64,000 nucleotides of DNA from Porcincola sp945869225. Lineage in GTDB: Bacteria > Bacillota > Clostridia > Lachnospirales > Lachnospiraceae. Location: positions 1 to 64,000 of the forward strand of contig NZ_JBQKGW010000006.1 of the NCBI RefSeq assembly GCF_052118625.1, given 5' to 3'. Both the position numbers and the translations under genes were made by a program. Below are positions 42,265 through 51,472 of this stretch, piece after piece (the first letter of the stretch is position 1; the number at the start of each line of letters is the position of its first letter). The notes beneath the pieces are model-generated. The model was not told the DNA's origin, ran no database searches, and worked only from the letters and a program-made list of their open reading frames with translations.

Positions 42265-43536
42265 TCAGGATTTACGCTCATCCACGATATCCTGCGCACC
42301 AGCACAGAAACTGTCCATTGTAATATCCCCAGCTATGTACTTTTGAAACAGCGTCCCCATACTCTTAATTCCGCTCATTGGACTATCCGTAAAGTACCGC
42401 GGCAATAGCTCGCAGGTATTGACATAGGAGCGGACCACCTCAATATCCGGAATATCCACCCCCCCATGCCTGAGAATATCAAGTCTTGCGGGGGCGCGCT
42501 GGACGCAATTACTGTAATACTCGGCGCCATCATCGCCTGTAATATAGCGGATAAATGCTTTTGCGGCGTCCTTATGTGAGGAGGAGCGGTTGATTGCAAA
42601 CTGCCAGGTCGCAATGGTTGTCTTCTTTTCGTAAAACTCCGGAATACTGCTGACATGAATTCCCTCATCTGAATAAGCTCCGGAATTTAAAAAAATATTC
42701 ATCGCCCCGCTGTACAGGTAGATGCATCCGTATCTTCCATCGATGAACTTCTGTTCCATCTGCTCATACTGATCCAGCACCTGGTCTTCAGGAGTCTGTC
42801 CGTTTTCCACAAGATTCTTGAGATACTGAACCGCTGCCCGGCTGTTCCCATTATCCCAGTCCAGATAATCACCGCCAAACATGTTGACCGTCTGAAAGAG
42901 ATCATTATAAGCGTATGACTGCTCCCAGGCTGAGCCATAAGCATACCGGTTCTCGCCATAATCCGTTTCCAGAAAATGATCGAACCGGTCTTCCGTATTC
43001 AGATCAGAAACCCCGGCCTCTTCCAGGAACTTCTGGTTTATCCAGAACATCATGATGTCCAGCATGTACGGCGCGGAGTATACCTTCCCATCATACATAC
43101 AGACCTTTTGAAAGTATTCCTCCGGAAAACTGCTTCTGATATCCTCCGGCAGAACATCTTCCCCAAGCGGCTCCAGATATCCTTTGGGAATAAATTCTGA
43201 CGCCATCTCGTCGTTGATTGCAATCAGATCCACATCCTGATTCCCCGATGTCAGCAGATTTGACACCTGCGCCTCCCGGCTTTCCGCGTCCTGGGAGGTC
43301 GCTTCCAGCCGGATCTTCATCCCCAGCCTTTTTCCGGTTTCCTCTATGAATCCCTGAAATTCATCCACTGATGCATCAGGTGTCAGAATGGTCAGGATCT
43401 GCTCCGCCTCAGTCATGCCAGAATCATCCTCTGTCCGGTATTCACCCTGCCTATGCTGTCGGAAAACCCGAAAGACCACGAAACAGGAAACCAGCGCAAT
43501 GGCAATTGCAAAAGCAAGCCCTGTCTTTCCTCTCAT
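42265..43536 (-). CDS. Second extracellular solute-binding protein of the GH172 locus
   Basis: A 423-residue membrane-anchored or lipid-linked family 1 binding protein: hydrophobic residues 7-25 with ALVSC, a possible lipobox, then SBP motifs ILTILTPDASVDEFQGF, MFWINQKFLEEAGV, FGGDYLDWDNGNSRAAV. It is clearly similar along its length to the first binding protein of the same operon (46526-47779): compare WEQSYAYNDLFQTVNMFGGDYLDW with WEKTYVFNEIAQFVNMFGGDYYDW. The start at 43536 was chosen for AGGTG 8 bases upstream; the ORF extends 63 residues into the GH172 gap without resemblance. Confidence 0.88.
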   Translation of the reverse strand: MRGKTGLAFAIAIALVSCFVVFRVFRQHRQGEYRTEDDSGMTEAEQILTILTPDASVDEFQGFIEETGKRLGMKIRLEATSQDAESREAQVSNLLTSGNQDVDLIAINDEMASEFIPKGYLEPLGEDVLPEDIRSSFPEEYFQKVCMYDGKVYSAPYMLDIMMFWINQKFLEEAGVSDLNTEDRFDHFLETDYGENRYAYGSAWEQSYAYNDLFQTVNMFGGDYLDWDNGNSRAAVQYLKNLVENGQTPEDQVLDQYEQMEQKFIDGRYGCIYLYSGAMNIFLNSGAYSDEGIHVSSIPEFYEKKTTIATWQFAINRSSSHKDAAKAFIRYITGDDGAEYYSNCVQRAPARLDILRHGGVDIPDIEVVRSYVNTCELLPRYFTDSPMSGIKSMGTLFQKYIAGDITMDSFCAGAQDIVDERKS

Positions 43537-43597
43537 ATTCTTCTCACCTCTTCGGCCGACAGGATGCCCGAAGCCTCTGTTCATGACTCCGGCAAAC

Positions 43598-44698
43598 TTA
43601 TCTTGGCCATCTGTCCTCCGTATGGGGAAGCTCCGGGAAGGGACTGTGAGGAAGCTGCTGGTACCAGTAAGCAACAGAGGCCACATCGTCCTGTCTTTCA
43701 AACAGTCCCCTGTAACCGACGCCAATCTGCTGGATCGTCACGCGAATATCCTTGCTGAATGCAATCGGGTCCTCGATGTGCCACCTGTAGAACCCCCGCT
43801 GAGGCATAGTATCGTCGTTGTGATACAGGTTGTGCTCTGTGTCATGGCTGGAGTAATACGGATAGCCCAGATAGGGTGTGCAGTACTGCTGCTCGACTGT
43901 TTTTCCATTCTCCTGTCTGGCGAAACTCCAGGAACCGCCAAAATAGTCCTCTGTGCCGGTCCCGCAGATCGTCGGGTACTCCCGGTCACCATCCAGGTAG
44001 AACTTGACCTCTCCTTCTCCGTACCAGTATCGCTCCAGCGTAGTCAGTGCCAGATAGGTTCCGACATACTGTCCTCTTCCCTTCACTCCGTCCAGAATGG
44101 TGTAATCAACACCCTTCTGGGTGATTTTCTCCCTGCGCCACTGTGCATGAAAATAGAGCGCATCCTCCGGGAGGGCTTCCACAAGACTGTAGTCTACCTG
44201 GTAGAAGAAAGCCGGGATCGGATTTTTATGCTGGTTTTCCAGCTCAATCCGGGCACTCTTCCTGAACGGCATCTGGAAATAACAGTTCAGCCCCCGGTTC
44301 GGCACCACCGCGATCGGCAGAGAATTGACCATGCAGGCTCTTCCGAACCCGCAGCAGAAGAAATCCCCAAGTGGTACCTCCACAGACGGAAGTGTCTCAT
44401 CATCCCAGTAAAAGCGGAGCACCAGATCCCGCAAGACAAAACAGTCTGCATCTGTCGTTTTGTAAGGCACGGTGATCCAGATGTGCCGAATGATGCCGGG
44501 ACCTTCAATTGCCGCGAGATTCACCCTCGCGCCGGAAGGGATATCATGCAGGCAGGGTGCCCCCTTCCGGGACGGTCCAAGCCCGCTAGCCGCCATGCCG
44601 CCCCTGCCCTTCTCTCCGGTTGGGTTTTCTGCATTGATCGACCGGCTTTCCATATGTTGATCCAGAAACAAGTTTCCGAGTGATGTATATCCGCTCAT
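43598..44698 (-). CDS. Glycoside hydrolase family 172 (DUF2961) protein
   Basis: A 366-residue protein with the family signature VPLGDFFCCGFGRA, QMPFRKSARIEL, and CGTGTEDYFGGSWSF near residue 235. GH172 enzymes include difructose dianhydride I synthase/hydrolase and arabinofuranosidases acting on fructans or arabinan-type sugars. There is no signal peptide, so it acts on imported oligosaccharides. It overlaps the stop of the upstream permease gene by ATGA. In the ABC operon it likely releases monosaccharides after uptake. Confidence 0.88.
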   Translation of the reverse strand: MSGYTSLGNLFLDQHMESRSINAENPTGEKGRGGMAASGLGPSRKGAPCLHDIPSGARVNLAAIEGPGIIRHIWITVPYKTTDADCFVLRDLVLRFYWDDETLPSVEVPLGDFFCCGFGRACMVNSLPIAVVPNRGLNCYFQMPFRKSARIELENQHKNPIPAFFYQVDYSLVEALPEDALYFHAQWRREKITQKGVDYTILDGVKGRGQYVGTYLALTTLERYWYGEGEVKFYLDGDREYPTICGTGTEDYFGGSWSFARQENGKTVEQQYCTPYLGYPYYSSHDTEHNLYHNDDTMPQRGFYRWHIEDPIAFSKDIRVTIQQIGVGYRGLFERQDDVASVAYWYQQLPHSPFPELPHTEDRWPR

Positions 44699-45558
44699 GC
44701 CTTCACGCCTCCTGCCATAATCCCATCCATGATCTGCTTCTCGAAGATTGCGACGAACAATATGATCGGCATCAGAATGATCCAGCCCATCGCCGATGTC
44801 AGATCCCAGGGTACGCCATACATATTATCACGAAGAGGAAGCTGGACGATAGCGACCGACAGCACCTGAATATGGTTCGAGTAGTACAAAGGTGTAAAGA
44901 AATTATTCAGGCATGAGATAAAGTTGATAATGCAGACGGTTGCGATCGCCGGCTTCATCAGCGGCAGTATAATATACCGCATGCGCTGCCAGAATCCCGC
45001 TCCGTCAATCGCTGCAGCCTCCTCCAGTACAACCGGAATCTCCCCGACAAACCCTCTCAGAATCAGAATCGTGAACGGAACAATGCTGCTGATATACAGG
45101 ATGATCAGTCCCGGATAGGTGTCAAACAGCCCGACTTTTCTCATGAATTCATACAGTGGCCTTGCCGTGACCACCTCCGGAATCAGCATCGTTGCAACAA
45201 TGAACAGAAACGCCAGATTGACGCCCTTCCTGTCCCTGAACCGATAAAACCCGTAGGCCCCGAGGATGCAGATGAAGGTTCCCACAATCAGCGTAACTCC
45301 GATGATAATGATTGTGTTCCGGATCTTTTCAAGCAGGCCGACATGGCTCACCAGGAACTGGTAGCTCTCAAGTGACGGGTGCTTCGGAAGGTATTCAATG
45401 GGGGATTTGAACAATTCCCCGGGCGGAGTAATCGAGGATATGAATATCCAGTAGACCGGCATCAGAACGACAAATGCAATCAGCGCAAAGACAACCCAGC
45501 GGATGATACAGATTCCGATCTTTCCGGATGTTCCGTTACTGATCCTTTTTGTTTTCAT
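44695..45558 (-). CDS. Carbohydrate ABC transporter permease (MalG type)
   Basis: A 287-residue protein with six hydrophobic segments and the coupling stretch EEAAAIDGAGFWQRMRYIILPLMKPA near residue 180. It is the inner partner of the MalF-type permease encoded 11 bases upstream. Its last codon overlaps the start of the GH172 gene, so translation is coupled. No ATPase gene is found in the operon; a shared MsmK-like ATPase is likely. Confidence 0.9.
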   Translation of the reverse strand: MKTKRISNGTSGKIGICIIRWVVFALIAFVVLMPVYWIFISSITPPGELFKSPIEYLPKHPSLESYQFLVSHVGLLEKIRNTIIIIGVTLIVGTFICILGAYGFYRFRDRKGVNLAFLFIVATMLIPEVVTARPLYEFMRKVGLFDTYPGLIILYISSIVPFTILILRGFVGEIPVVLEEAAAIDGAGFWQRMRYIILPLMKPAIATVCIINFISCLNNFFTPLYYSNHIQVLSVAIVQLPLRDNMYGVPWDLTSAMGWIILMPIILFVAIFEKQIMDGIMAGGVKA

Positions 45559-45569
45559 GGCTGCTCCTT

Positions 45570-46457
45570 TTATGTCTCAAACTTTTTACTTCCAGTAATT
45601 CTCATATTGATGAGTGAGAAGGCCATCATGATCAGGAACAATACAACCGCCATGGCAGATGCATACCCGATGTTCAGATTCGTGAATGCCTCTGTCGTGA
45701 TTCGGTACGCTATCAGCGCCGTATCTTCCCCTGGTCCTCCGGAAGTCATCGAATAGACAAGGTCAAATGAAGTCAGCCTCCACAGTGTGAATGGAATACA
45801 GAGTGTCGCCACCCCCTTTGCGATCAGCGGCAGAGTGATTTTCGTAAAGCACTGTCTGGCGGAAGCGCCGTCAACCTTTGCTGCCTCATACAGATCCCCT
45901 GATATGAACTGCAGGTTCGACAATACCAGAATCGCAAAGAACGGAAGATCCTTCCAGAGATCCACCGCAATCACAGCTGCTCTCGCAGACCCCCTGTAGA
46001 TCAGCCAGTTATACTGAAAGCTCGGGACAATCCTTCGGATCAGATCATTGATCAGGCCATAGTCGTTATTGAACGCCCACTTTGCGGCCATACCTGCGAC
46101 GACAGAGGGCATTGCCCAGGGAATCAGGACAATCGTCCGGAGGAACCTCTGCCCTTTGAACTTCATGTTCAGCGCCATCGCAAGCAGCACACCCAGTGTA
46201 ATATGAAAAAACATCGAGACAAAGACAAAGATAACCGTAAACTGGATCGAGATCAGTACCTTCGGATCATGAAACATCCGGATATAATTCTCAAACCCGC
46301 AGAACACATTCTTTCCGGCAAGGAGCCGTATGTCAAAAAAGCTGTCCCTGATTGTCTTTGTGACCGGATATATCGTTGTAAATGCCCTCAGGATGACAAC
46401 CGGAAGCACCAGCAGCCATGGAAGGAGAGCCATCGCCTTCGATTTGCTTCTGTACAT
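45570..46457 (-). CDS. Carbohydrate ABC transporter permease (MalF type)
   Basis: A 295-residue membrane protein with LLPWLLVLPVVILRAFTTIYPVTKTIRDSFFDI at the N-terminus and EAAKVDGASARQCFTKITLPLIAKG near residue 205, the contact to the ATPase. It lies between the binding-protein gene (68 bases upstream) and the MalG-type permease. The usual oligosaccharide-ABC gene order is seen. Confidence 0.9.
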   Translation of the reverse strand: MYRSKSKAMALLPWLLVLPVVILRAFTTIYPVTKTIRDSFFDIRLLAGKNVFCGFENYIRMFHDPKVLISIQFTVIFVFVSMFFHITLGVLLAMALNMKFKGQRFLRTIVLIPWAMPSVVAGMAAKWAFNNDYGLINDLIRRIVPSFQYNWLIYRGSARAAVIAVDLWKDLPFFAILVLSNLQFISGDLYEAAKVDGASARQCFTKITLPLIAKGVATLCIPFTLWRLTSFDLVYSMTSGGPGEDTALIAYRITTEAFTNLNIGYASAMAVVLFLIMMAFSLINMRITGSKKFET

Positions 46458-46525
46458 GTGATATTTCCTTCCTCCTCAGACGACAGCCGGGGGCAGGATT
46501 TTCTGCCACCGGCTGTATGAAGATT

Positions 46526-47779
46526 TTACTGATACTCCTCTACGTATCCCTGTGCCTGGGAGAGGAAGTCATCGATCGAGATCTCATCTCTCATATAGGA
46601 CTGGAAGATCGTTCCCATCGCACTGATGAACTCCATTGTCTGCGGCAGCATCGGCCTTCCCTGTACGTTGCACTCCTTTGCGTATTCCGCGTACATCTTC
46701 TTGACAGGATTGGAATCCGGAACAATTTTCTCCGCCAGATCCGCCCTTGCCGGATAACGGTCAAAATACTTGTAGCTTGCCTCCATCCCGTCTTTCCCGG
46801 TCATGTACTGAAGGAATTTGACCGCAGCGTCCTTGTGTTCGGATGCGGCATTCAGGACATAGCTCCAGGAGTCTGTAAAGATGGATCTGCTTCCGTCCTC
46901 CGCGAAGGACGGAACCATCGCCATATGGATCTTGTCATCTCCGAGCATATCCGCATTCGCATAGTCGGTTCCAGTTCCCCACATAAACCAGCAGCCGTAT
47001 TTTCCATCGATTGCCTTCGGATTCATCTGCTCATACTTGTCAGGAAGCTGGTCAAGAGAGGTATAACCCTTCTGGACAAGCTCATGAAGGAATTCCATCG
47101 CCTCCTTGTTGTGCGGATTTGTCCAGTCGTAGTAATCTCCGCCAAACATATTGACAAACTGTGCAATCTCATTGAATACATATGTTTTTTCCCATGATCC
47201 GCCATATCCGAACCGACCGTTTCCGGAAACAGCTTCCATATACTTCATGAAATCATCCTTTGTGTCGATCGACTTGATGCCGACTTCATCCATAATCTGC
47301 TGGTTGACCCAGAATGCCAGGTAACCGGTATAAGACGGGACACCGATGACCTGGCCGTCCACGTTCGTAATCATCTGGTCGACATAGCCTTTAGCGAACT
47401 TGTCGCGGACGTCGTCCGTCATCACTGTGTCATTCAGTCCCTCCAGCCATCCGGAATTTTTGAATGTCGTACTCATCTCATCGTTGATCTCGATGATATC
47501 AACCGATGAGTCTCCGGTCGACAGCATGGTCGTAACCTTCTGCTGTCTCGTGTCAGAGTCTGTAGGTGCCGCAATGACATTAATCTTCAGCCCTGTTCCG
47601 CTCTCCACATCACTTAGCCAGTCCTTGAATTCCGGATCTGTCGTCTGGATGGAATACAGTGTGAGATCATAGTCTCCTGACGCTTCTGTCGACTCTGCCA
47701 TTGCCGGAACCGCTCCACAGCCAAGCGCCATTCCTGCACTTAATGCCAGACTGAGCATTCTCCCTGTTCTTCTTTTCAT
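46526..47779 (-). CDS. Extracellular solute-binding protein (family 1) of the GH172 locus
   Basis: A 417-residue secreted protein. The signal peptide ends VPAMA; the mature chain begins ESTEASG. The fold reads DYDLTLYSIQTTDPEFKDWLSDVES, IDIIEINDEMS-like VDIIEINDEMSTTFKNSGWLEG, and LAFWVNQQIMDEVGI, as in family 1 oligosaccharide-binding proteins. It is the first gene of the operon and faces the divergent two-component system. Its paralogue at 42265-43536 may bind a different part of the same glycan. The Cys in ALGCG might be a lipobox, but the AMA site looks better. Confidence 0.9.
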   Translation of the reverse strand: MKRRTGRMLSLALSAGMALGCGAVPAMAESTEASGDYDLTLYSIQTTDPEFKDWLSDVESGTGLKINVIAAPTDSDTRQQKVTTMLSTGDSSVDIIEINDEMSTTFKNSGWLEGLNDTVMTDDVRDKFAKGYVDQMITNVDGQVIGVPSYTGYLAFWVNQQIMDEVGIKSIDTKDDFMKYMEAVSGNGRFGYGGSWEKTYVFNEIAQFVNMFGGDYYDWTNPHNKEAMEFLHELVQKGYTSLDQLPDKYEQMNPKAIDGKYGCWFMWGTGTDYANADMLGDDKIHMAMVPSFAEDGSRSIFTDSWSYVLNAASEHKDAAVKFLQYMTGKDGMEASYKYFDRYPARADLAEKIVPDSNPVKKMYAEYAKECNVQGRPMLPQTMEFISAMGTIFQSYMRDEISIDDFLSQAQGYVEEYQ

Positions 47780-47903
47780 CTCGTTTCCTCCTTCTCAAAA
47801 AGAACTTTTTTCCGATGCATGTACAATACCGGATTTCCCGCCTGGCTGAAATGCAATTTGTTTATGTGTTTTTATAATCCGTTTTAGACTTTGTGTGAAC
47901 ATC

Positions 47904-47931
47904 TTGAAATCATCGTGGATACAGATAAGAT
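47904..47931 (+). promoter_or_regulatory. Possible promoter of the two-component system
   Basis: TTGAAA (47904-47909) and TAAGAT (47926-47931), 16 bases apart, ending about 50 bases before the kinase ATG. The 203-base divergent spacer probably also holds the binding-protein promoter, for which only a weak TATTGT was seen near 47830. Confidence 0.45.
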
Positions 47932-47982
47932 GAATGCAGGATCGAAACGTACTCTGAGATAAACAATGAAGGGAGCTTCACA

Positions 47983-49797
47983 ATGAAAGATCAAATGGCC
48001 TCTTTCAGAAGGACTGTTTGCAAAAGTTTTTCTTCCTATCATTCAAAAATCCTGCTTTCACTTCTGTTCTGCGGCCTTATCCCACTCGTCGGAACATCAT
48101 TTCTTCTGATCCACACGATCCGGAGCGGGAAAGAGCAGATTCTGGATGCCGTATACCAGTCCGATACTCAGCTGACCATGGAGATTGACAACCGCATAGG
48201 CCAGATCCAGTCTGTCATCGATTCTGTCCAGTACAGTATGTATGCCATCTCACAGACTCCCGCAGATATGCAGGAGAAAACAGAAGTGTCCAGCGTACGG
48301 AATACCCTGAGCCTGTACCAGTCTACCTTCAACCTGCTTCACATCTTCGCATTTCTCCCATCTGAGAATATGATCTCCAATGAGGGAATCTATTTCCTTC
48401 CCCTGGATGAACTGGACCGTTTTGGAATCAGCAGCAGTACGCCGACTTCCTCCACCTTCTGGTTCTACCAAAAGCATATTCCGCTGCCCTATGTCCTGAA
48501 CATTGACAAGAAAGACTATCACTCAATCGGCGCCGGATACATTCTGAGGGATCAAGTCAGCAAGGATATCCAGTATGCCTTTCTGGTCTACATGAATCCG
48601 GATGAACTGAGCTCCATCCTGTCCGGTTCATTCTCTGATGACCGCATCCAAAGTTTTATAATGACGCCTGCGGGTCAGATCACTGCCTCCTCGGTTTCCG
48701 CTTCCGATGGCCAGATGGCAGATTCGTCTATCATTGCCTCTCTGCAGGAGACATCCGGCTCTTCTGTCAGAGTCCGGATGAATAGCGGAACAATCACCAG
48801 AATCTCCCCGCTTTCAAACGGATGGTTTCATGTAACAACCATCCGGAGTTCCTACGTTAATGAAAACCTGAAAGCAACATTGTTCTCCATCAGTCTGATT
48901 CTGTTCCTGACGGTTGCCTCGATTCTTCTGGTTTCTGCATTCCTGTCTCAATCTCTGACCTCCCGAGTCAGCCTGCTCTCGAAGGCCATGCGGGAATATA
49001 ACCCGGCGGTCGGACTCTCTGAGAAAACGCAGGCAGCACTTGGCTTCCGGAAGCCTTCCGGCATGCTTGACGAAATCGATGAGCTGAGTCACACCTTTCT
49101 CCGTATGGATGATTCGATACAGTCCAGCCTGGCATCCATCATGGAGCTGTCCCTGTCCGGAGAGCGTCTCCGTTACAAGCTGCTTCTGGCACAGATTAAT
49201 CCGCATTTTCTGTATAACATTCTTGGCACCATCCAGGTCTGCATTCATACCGGGAAGCCGGGCATCGCCGACCAGATGATTGCGGAGCTTTCCCAGTTTT
49301 ACCGGCTCGCTCTTCGAAGGTCTACAGAAATGATCCGGATCAGAGACGAGCTTGAGATCGCCCGCCTCTACCTGGAACTTGAGAAAGCTTGTCATAATGG
49401 CCAGCTGACATGGCAATTTCACTTAGAGGATGGGATCGAGAATTACTATATCTGCAAATTTACGCTCCAGCCCTTCCTTGAAAACTGTATCCACTACGGG
49501 TACTCTGAGGCAGACAAATGTGTATCCATCACGCTCTCTGCAGTCTATCTGGACGACAAGGTTCAGATCACCATCCAGGATGCCGGATCCGGAATGTCTA
49601 AGGAAAAACTGCAGCAGCTTCGTGCAGTCATCGAATCCAGGAGTGTGGATTATTCAAAGAATTTTGGTATTGGGAGCGTCAGTTGGAGAATCTCGAGTCC
49701 CTCCTATGGAAACGGTACACTGAAGATTGATTCAGCCCCTGGCGAAGGAACAATTGTGACAATCACAATTGACCAGATAGAGGAGTATTCAGAATGA
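47983..49797 (+). CDS. Sensor histidine kinase (YesM/LytS type)
   Basis: A 604-residue membrane kinase with a first membrane helix at about 21-42, a large extracellular sensor (45-290), a second helix at 295-320, HAMP-like residues to about 375, and the His-kinase domain with LLLAQINPHFLYNILG (phosphorylated H408). The ATPase part is FTLQPFLENCIHYGYSEAD (N box) and IQDAGSGMSKEKL (G box). YesM-type kinases sense sugars outside the cell, often via a binding protein. The gene faces the GH172/ABC operon and is translationally coupled to the response regulator (ATGA overlap at 49794). Confidence 0.92.
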   Translation: MKDQMASFRRTVCKSFSSYHSKILLSLLFCGLIPLVGTSFLLIHTIRSGKEQILDAVYQSDTQLTMEIDNRIGQIQSVIDSVQYSMYAISQTPADMQEKTEVSSVRNTLSLYQSTFNLLHIFAFLPSENMISNEGIYFLPLDELDRFGISSSTPTSSTFWFYQKHIPLPYVLNIDKKDYHSIGAGYILRDQVSKDIQYAFLVYMNPDELSSILSGSFSDDRIQSFIMTPAGQITASSVSASDGQMADSSIIASLQETSGSSVRVRMNSGTITRISPLSNGWFHVTTIRSSYVNENLKATLFSISLILFLTVASILLVSAFLSQSLTSRVSLLSKAMREYNPAVGLSEKTQAALGFRKPSGMLDEIDELSHTFLRMDDSIQSSLASIMELSLSGERLRYKLLLAQINPHFLYNILGTIQVCIHTGKPGIADQMIAELSQFYRLALRRSTEMIRIRDELEIARLYLELEKACHNGQLTWQFHLEDGIENYYICKFTLQPFLENCIHYGYSEADKCVSITLSAVYLDDKVQITIQDAGSGMSKEKLQQLRAVIESRSVDYSKNFGIGSVSWRISSPSYGNGTLKIDSAPGEGTIVTITIDQIEEYSE

Positions 49798-51395
49798 GCC
49801 GGAATGTAATCATCATAGATGACAACCAGTTTGCAATAGAGGGCATCCTGTCCCAGATTAACTGGCCAAGCCTTAACGCTGAGATAAAAGGGACCTTCAA
49901 CGACGGGTATTCCGCAATCGAATATGCCCAGTCGCACGACATCGACCTTGTGATCTCCGATATCGAAATGCCCGGTATCAGCGGAATTGAACTTTGCTCC
50001 AGGCTGATCCAGATCAAGCCAGATATCAGGATGATTCTGATCAGTGCATTTGACAAATTTGACTATGCAAAAAAAGCCATCCGCATCGGAGTCGTCGATT
50101 ATATTGAGAAGCCGATCTCCTATCCATATCTTAGTGAAAAGCTTGCCTCCGTCTTTCGTTCCATGGATCAGGAGGACAGGACGCGTACCATCGTAGAGCA
50201 GAGCAAGCCCTTGATTCAGGAGAAGCTGATCTCCGACCTGATCGGTTTCTCCGGCGCCGAGGCGGAGGAACGGCTGTCCAGATATTCCCGGTATCTGAGT
50301 CTTGACTTCAACTATTCCAGCTACTGTGTTCTCAAAATACGGATAGAGAATGCTGATTCCATCGAAAAAGACTTCGGCGTGCAGCGGTATCAGATGGACG
50401 TCATCTCTATCGAGGAATCCGCCCGCAAATCCGGCTCTGTTTTTGACTGGTTCTACTGCTACCACACGTATGACGCGGTGTACTGTATCATCGGCCAGAA
50501 TACAAACAGCACCGAACACTTTCTGACCGTCATTCACAAGTTTGCTGACATCATCATCACAAATTCAGACGCAACTGCGGAGTTGAATATCGGAATCGGA
50601 ACCATCGTTCCCCGCATCTCCATGCTTCATGAATCAGCTGAGAACGCGGAAGGCGCCCTGAAGTACCGTTTTTGCTTTCCGCATGACACAATCTATGATG
50701 CATATGACACGGAGAAGCACTCTTTCTCCTTCTTCCCTGAAAACGGACGCGACACCTCGGAGCTGTTCCAGCTGATCGCGTCCAAGAATACGGCTCAGAT
50801 TCGTGTCTGGCTGCGTGATTACTTCGATGCGCTGGCGAAGGAATGCACAGTCAAGAACATCCTGTTCTCGCGCATTCACATCCTGATCGGCGACATCATC
50901 CACTTCTGCTATGAGGTCAACATTGATATCTCCGACATGGAGGAAGACATAACAAAGCTGTACCGTCGTTTTGACCGGATCCACGACTATAATGAACTGT
51001 TCGAGTGGATGAGTGATTTCTGCCTGAAGGTCGGGGACTGTCTCGATACCTCGACAGAGTCCTACCACGAGCATATCTGTTCACAGGCATCACAGTTTAT
51101 CAGCGAAAACTACAGTGACAACACCCTCTCGCTCTCTGACATCGCCCGACACGTCGGCATCAGCAGCGCCTACCTCAGCGCCCTTTATAAAAAAGTGTAC
51201 GGAAAGAATATTTTCGACACCATCACGAATCTGCGGCTTGAAAAGGCGTGCCAGCTTCTTCAGCAGTCAGCACTCCCGCTGAAGGAAATCAGCCTCCGGT
51301 GCGGTTACAGCAACCAATATTACTTCAGCAACAGCTTCAAGAAAAAATACGGCCAGTCCCCTTCCATGTACAGAAAAGGACAGCCCCAGGCCTGA
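49794..51395 (+). CDS. Response regulator with AraC-type HTH (YesN type)
   Basis: A 533-residue protein: receiver domain at 1-120 with DD at 10-11, phosphorylated Asp at 56 (VISDIEMPG), then Lys in DYIEKPISY; a middle region of about 300 residues (possible ligand or dimer domain); and a C-terminal AraC HTH (about 425-530, SLSDIARHVGISSAYLSALYKKVYG...KEISLRCGYSNQYYFSNSFKKKYG). It presumably activates the divergent ABC/GH172 operon when the kinase detects the sugar. It ends in a hairpin shared with the convergent pilus operon. Confidence 0.93.
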   Translation: MSRNVIIIDDNQFAIEGILSQINWPSLNAEIKGTFNDGYSAIEYAQSHDIDLVISDIEMPGISGIELCSRLIQIKPDIRMILISAFDKFDYAKKAIRIGVVDYIEKPISYPYLSEKLASVFRSMDQEDRTRTIVEQSKPLIQEKLISDLIGFSGAEAEERLSRYSRYLSLDFNYSSYCVLKIRIENADSIEKDFGVQRYQMDVISIEESARKSGSVFDWFYCYHTYDAVYCIIGQNTNSTEHFLTVIHKFADIIITNSDATAELNIGIGTIVPRISMLHESAENAEGALKYRFCFPHDTIYDAYDTEKHSFSFFPENGRDTSELFQLIASKNTAQIRVWLRDYFDALAKECTVKNILFSRIHILIGDIIHFCYEVNIDISDMEEDITKLYRRFDRIHDYNELFEWMSDFCLKVGDCLDTSTESYHEHICSQASQFISENYSDNTLSLSDIARHVGISSAYLSALYKKVYGKNIFDTITNLRLEKACQLLQQSALPLKEISLRCGYSNQYYFSNSFKKKYGQSPSMYRKGQPQA

Positions 51396-51412
51396 TTGGC
51401 CGAAGGCTGTCC
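51378..51412. terminator. Hairpin at the end of the response regulator and pilus operon
   Basis: GGACAGCC (51378-51385) pairs with GGCTGTCC (51405-51412), with an inner GGCC/GGCC stem. On the minus strand CTTTTC follows. It is the only terminator-like hairpin between the convergent genes, starting inside the last codons of the response regulator. Confidence 0.6.
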
Positions 51413-51472
51413 TCCCTGCCTGTAACCAGCCCCGCATCTTGCGGCGCCGCCGAATTACATCTTCTTCTGTTG

